Origin: Natronohydrobacter sp.
GTDB taxonomy: Bacteria > Pseudomonadota > Alphaproteobacteria > Rhodobacterales > Rhodobacteraceae
NCBI GenBank assembly: GCA_007116445.1
Contig: SKIM01000052.1
Span: forward strand, 1-16,020
Length of the DNA stretch: 16,020 nt
Direction of reading: 5' to 3'
Part shown: positions 13,967 through 16,020 of the stretch, piece after piece
Layout: each line of letters starts with the position of its first letter
How positions within the stretch are numbered: position 1 is the stretch's first letter
Position numbers and translations under genes: made by a program
Notes under the pieces: generated by a model
Database searches by the model: none
What the model saw: only the letters and a program-made list of their open reading frames with translations
What the model was told of the DNA's origin: nothing

Positions 13967-14635
13967 ATGGACCCGATTCCCGAAACCATAGACAAAGCTC
14001 TTAAAGCAAAGGGTATTTCAGACGCTGCAGCTTCCAAGCTTGCCGTCGGGCATCCTTCTCTCATCAAAAATCTGCGTATGGAGCGTAAGGGTGAGAAGCG
14101 TTACAACTTACCTGCACTAGAAAAGCTATTCGAGGTCCTCGATCTTGAGCTTTACTTCGGCCCTCGGCGTTCATCGGACCCCCAGCCGCCTGTCCTCGAG
14201 ATCGAGGGCGATGACTTCGCGGCGATTCCGCGCCTTGCGGTCGAAGCCAGCGCGGGCGGGGGCGCGCTCAATGACGACACGCCCGAGATCGTTGGCAAGC
14301 TCGCCTTCCGCCGCGACAGGCTGCGCAGGATCGACGTCAAGCCCGACCGCGCCATGCTGATCACGGTCACCGGCGACAGCATGGCCCCCGATCTGCAACC
14401 CGGCGATCTCGCCCTGATCGACCAGGACCGCAACACCTGGGAACACAACTGCGTCATGGCCCTGATCGATCTTGATGGCGGCCTGCGCATCAGGCGCATC
14501 CTCCTCGACCCCGGTCGCGCGCTTGTCCTGTCCTCCGACAACCCCGCCCATCCTCCCGAGCTGCGCACCAGGCACGAAGCCGCGCGCCTCACCTGCCTGG
14601 GCCGCGTGGTCTGGTCAGGGCATCATTGGGCTTGA
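13967..14635 (+). CDS. Phage repressor with helix-turn-helix and S24 (LexA/CI-like) domain
   Basis: This 222-residue protein would hold the prophage dormant. The N-terminal part (about 5-40, with SDAAASKLAVGHPSLIKNLRM) is a helix-turn-helix. A linker (about 66-88) is followed by the S24 domain: AVEASAGGGA (91-100) contains an Ala-Gly bond of the kind cleaved in this family, and Ser138 in VTGDSMAPDLQPGD is the nucleophile. The catalytic Lys is expected about 37-40 residues later in a VKRL-like motif; here the motif is IRRI, so position 176 is Arg. That may make the protein unable to self-cleave. The first 190 bases are much poorer in GC than the rest of the gene, suggesting a swapped DNA-binding domain. 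No Shine-Dalgarno is visible before the ATG. It could alternatively be a host-retained S24 regulator, but the divergent phage genes favour a prophage repressor. Confidence 0.85.
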   Translation: MDPIPETIDKALKAKGISDAAASKLAVGHPSLIKNLRMERKGEKRYNLPALEKLFEVLDLELYFGPRRSSDPQPPVLEIEGDDFAAIPRLAVEASAGGGALNDDTPEIVGKLAFRRDRLRRIDVKPDRAMLITVTGDSMAPDLQPGDLALIDQDRNTWEHNCVMALIDLDGGLRIRRILLDPGRALVLSSDNPAHPPELRTRHEAARLTCLGRVVWSGHHWA

Positions 14636-14644
14636 GGGCGCGTT

Positions 14645-15011
14645 ATGGATCAGGAGAAAGTCAAACCGGTCTTGGCCAGTCTTTGTAGCCCTTGGAGCGT
14701 TCGGCCTGCTGATAGTGCTTATGTCTGCCTGCACCGTCAAAGATGAGCGCCGCTCTTCAATCTCTGATTGCTTTTCTTCTCTGAACGGGTCTCATTCCGA
14801 TCTTGTCGCTGCGGTGCGCGATACGCTGCACAATCCGAGCAGCTTCAGGCATGTTAGAACGGTGCTCGGAGGACAAGAAGGCTCCGACCGTCGCGCGAGA
14901 GTGATGACCTTCCGAGCAAGCAACCTGCTTGGGGGCACGGTCGAGACCCGCGCATCGGCAATGATCTTCCCACCAAGCTGCAGGATACAGGTCATCAACA
15001 TCGACTACTGA
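14645..15011 (+). pseudogene. Small putative lipoprotein, start codon one base out of frame
   Basis: The frame ending at 15011 encodes a lipoprotein-like protein of about 120 residues: basic RRKSNRSW, hydrophobic FVALGAFGLLIVL, lipobox MSAC, then a domain with VRDTLHNPSSFRHVRTVLGG and RVMTFRASNLLGG, a pattern I associate with small secreted proteins of unknown function, ending in SCRIQVINIDY. There is no ATG, GTG or TTG in frame before the hydrophobic core. GAGGG at 14634-14638 is well placed for the ATG at 14645, but that ATG reads in another frame and stops after 33 codons. Removing one G of ATGG (14647-14648) would give MIRRKSNRSW and restore the whole gene. It is therefore either inactivated by a one-base insertion, a sequence error, or uses a rare ATC start. 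It follows the repressor by nine bases. Confidence 0.55.
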
Positions 15012-15019
15012 CGCTGCCG

Positions 15020-15040
15020 CCGGTTTTCACCGAAAATCGG
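15020..15040 (+). terminator. Hairpin after the lipoprotein gene
   Basis: CCGGTTTTC (15020-15028) pairs with GAAAATCGG (15032-15040) through nine pairs, one of them G-T, around a three-base loop. It starts nine bases after the stop of the lipoprotein frame. No T run follows, so it is only a possible terminator. Confidence 0.4.
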
Positions 15041-15326
15041 TTGCATGTTCCAATATGTCACCTTTGCTGCCCTATCTTGCGTGAACCGCCTGTAAACAAG
15101 GGCTTTAACGCCATTTAACCGCCCGCTTCGTACAGCCCCTCCAGCGCCCCCAGAACGCTTGAAAGCCATTTTCATGCAACTTTTCCAAACCCCTCACCCC
15201 CTGCGCCATACCCGTCCAACCCTCTGATTAAACGACCCAATCCGCCTTCTTCCACCAACACCCGGCGTCTTCCGGTTTCCTGCAGATATCTCTGGCAACG
15301 CACAGTTATCCCCAGCTTTCTGGCCG

Positions 15327-15351
15327 ATCTGTAAATTATCTCTTTACAGAT
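15327..15351. promoter_or_regulatory. Perfect 9-bp inverted repeat, candidate operator
   Basis: ATCTGTAAA at 15327-15335 and TTTACAGAT at 15343-15351 are exact reverse complements around the seven-base spacer TTATCTC. The site lies 111 bases before the ATG of the YbjN-like gene, in AT-richer non-coding DNA, and has the size of a dimeric repressor site. The inner TGT...ACA is 13 bases apart, one more than the PpsR consensus, so that assignment does not fit. Confidence 0.5.
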
Positions 15352-15462
15352 GCATTGTTTGACCACACCATATCTTGTAAGCGACCACCAGAAGGCGCGC
15401 AACAATTGCGATCACACTCTGTGTCTTGGGGATCAGGGCATGGCCAACGCAAAGAGGCGGAT

Positions 15463-15966
15463 ATGTCAGCAGCCGAGTTCTATCTTTCCTCCGAAAGCCT
15501 GCACCCGATTGATATGGTCGAGACATTGGCCGAGCATCACGCCTGGGATTTCGACCGGATGAATGAAGACCAGATCGCGATGGCGGTCGAAGGGCAATGG
15601 CGCACCTATTCCGTCACGCTGGCGCTCGATCCCTATGACAACATGCTGCGTCTGGTCTGCACCTTCGAAATGGACCCGCCGGACGGGGCGATGGCGGCGC
15701 TTTATGAAACCCTCAGCCGCGCCAATGACATGGTCTGGTCAGGCGCTTTCAGTTTCTGGGACAGCCAGCGGCTGATGGTCTGGCGCTATGGCCTTCTTCT
15801 AAGCGAGGATCAGCCCGCCGGGATTGACCAGATCGAACGGATGATCCGCGCGGCCATCACAGCGGCGGAACGGTTTTATCCGGCGTTTCAACTGGTTGCC
15901 TGGGCGGATCACAGCCCCGAAGCCGCGCTGCGACTGGCGCTTGCGGAAGCGGTTGGCCGCGCATGA
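15463..15966 (+). CDS. YbjN domain-containing protein
   Basis: This 167-residue cytosolic protein has the YbjN fold pattern: a start with hydrophobic/charged alternation (SLHPIDMVETLAEHHAWDFDR), then EGQWRTYSVTLALDPYDNMLRLVCTFEM, and helix-rich DGAMAALYETLSRANDMVWSGAFSFW, with VWRYGLLLSED and GIDQIERMIRAAITAAERFYPAFQLV at the C-terminus. The ATG at 15463 is chosen over an in-frame ATG at 15355 because GAGG lies five bases upstream and the family start lies here. YbjN proteins are structurally related to type III secretion chaperones; in enterobacteria they affect stress and motility, and the alphaproteobacterial role is unknown. In Rhodobacterales the gene is, as I recall, often followed by proC, which would lie past the window. 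The stop is followed only by a short non-coding tail to 16020. Confidence 0.85.
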   Translation: MSAAEFYLSSESLHPIDMVETLAEHHAWDFDRMNEDQIAMAVEGQWRTYSVTLALDPYDNMLRLVCTFEMDPPDGAMAALYETLSRANDMVWSGAFSFWDSQRLMVWRYGLLLSEDQPAGIDQIERMIRAAITAAERFYPAFQLVAWADHSPEAALRLALAEAVGRA

Positions 15967-16020
15967 CCACGCGCGCCCCTTGACGGCTGCGCCCCCACAG
16001 CGCAACACATACAGGCGCAG

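Larger units (their letters stand above)
10213..14635. mobile_element. Decayed prophage with GTA-like tail genes, early and late ends fused
   Basis: A rightward S24-type repressor (13967-14635) is divergent from a leftward chain of small early-type genes (13907 down to 12627). These are followed without interruption by fragments of a GTA gp15-like baseplate protein, a DUF2793 gene and a broken winged-helix regulator. No integrase, transposase, terminase, portal, capsid, protease, tape-measure or lysis gene is visible. The order early-genes then tail-tip-genes, with everything between missing and the baseplate gene lacking its N-terminal part, points to a large internal deletion with its junction near 12630-12670. 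Element borders are approximate: the left limit is set by the GT4 gene and the right limit may extend to 15011. No flanking direct repeats or tRNA were recognised. Confidence 0.7.
15012..15462. other. Non-coding gap upstream of the YbjN-like gene
   Basis: No supportable gene lies in these 451 bases. Visible in order: a hairpin at 15020-15040 just after the lipoprotein stop, a TTTAAC direct repeat at 15104-15119, a single near-DnaA-box TTATCCCCA at 15306-15314, and a perfect 9-bp inverted repeat at 15327-15351. The stretch is less GC-rich than its neighbours. It may hold the right edge of the prophage remnant and the promoter of the YbjN-like gene. Confidence 0.5.

Noticed and set aside
15306..15314. 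TTATCCCCA as a DnaA box and possible origin
   Set aside because: A single box with one mismatch and no cluster, AT-rich unwinding element or replication gene does not support an origin.
10119..15317. Similar short strings CAGTTATTGCAGCTT (near 10122) and CAGTTATCCCCAGCTT (near 15303) flanking the prophage remnant as possible att sites
   Set aside because: They need a gap and two mismatches over about 16 bases, which is within chance for two non-coding gaps, and no tRNA or integrase supports them.
1..16020. CRISPR array, tRNA, rRNA or insertion sequence
   Set aside because: Scanned by eye on both strands; no regularly spaced repeats, cloverleaf-like sequence or transposase was found.

Overview
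The window looks like chromosomal DNA of a Rhodobacterales-type alphaproteobacterium. The coding sequence is GC-rich. The gene order hflK-hflC-DUF2065-Do protease, a ferredoxin very close to Rhodobacter capsulatus FdVI, and remnants of gene-transfer-agent-like (GTA) tail genes all fit that group. The genus cannot be fixed from the sequence alone.

Layout. (1) 1-771 is the 3' part of glutathione reductase. (2) 839-4788 is a co-directional envelope quality-control block: HflK, HflC (the membrane pair that modulates FtsH), a tiny DUF2065 membrane protein, and a periplasmic Do-family serine protease. A GC-rich hairpin at 4816-4843 separates it from a convergent secreted peptidoglycan-binding-domain protein. 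(3) 5489-5812 is a 2Fe-2S ferredoxin. (4) 5840-9831 is a surface-glycan island: a GT2 glycosyltransferase facing a translationally coupled GT4 glycosyltransferase/sulfotransferase-like pair, with 6 bp between the convergent stops. (5) 10213-14635 is a decayed prophage. A rightward S24-type repressor is divergent from a leftward run of very small, overlapping early genes. That run is joined directly to fragments of a GTA gp15-like baseplate protein, a DUF2793 tail-fibre-type gene and a frameshifted winged-helix regulator. Terminase, capsid, portal and most tail genes are absent, so early and late ends appear to have been fused by a large deletion. (6) 14645-15011 is a small putative lipoprotein whose natural ATG is one base out of frame. 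(7) 15012-15462 is a non-coding stretch with a hairpin and a perfect 9-bp inverted repeat. (8) 15463-15966 is a YbjN-family protein.

How the genes relate. Region 2 is a coherent membrane and periplasm proteostasis set. Region 4 probably decorates an exported polysaccharide, with two sugar transferases and one sulfate-transfer-like enzyme. Region 5 preserves a readable lysogeny switch, but the genes it would control are mostly broken. The repressor itself carries an Arg where the S24 catalytic Lys is expected, and a sharp GC step separates its two domains. I did not find a clearly new working system. The most informative material is this prophage remnant, its mosaic and possibly non-cleavable repressor, and several single-base reading-frame breaks that could be real decay or sequence error.
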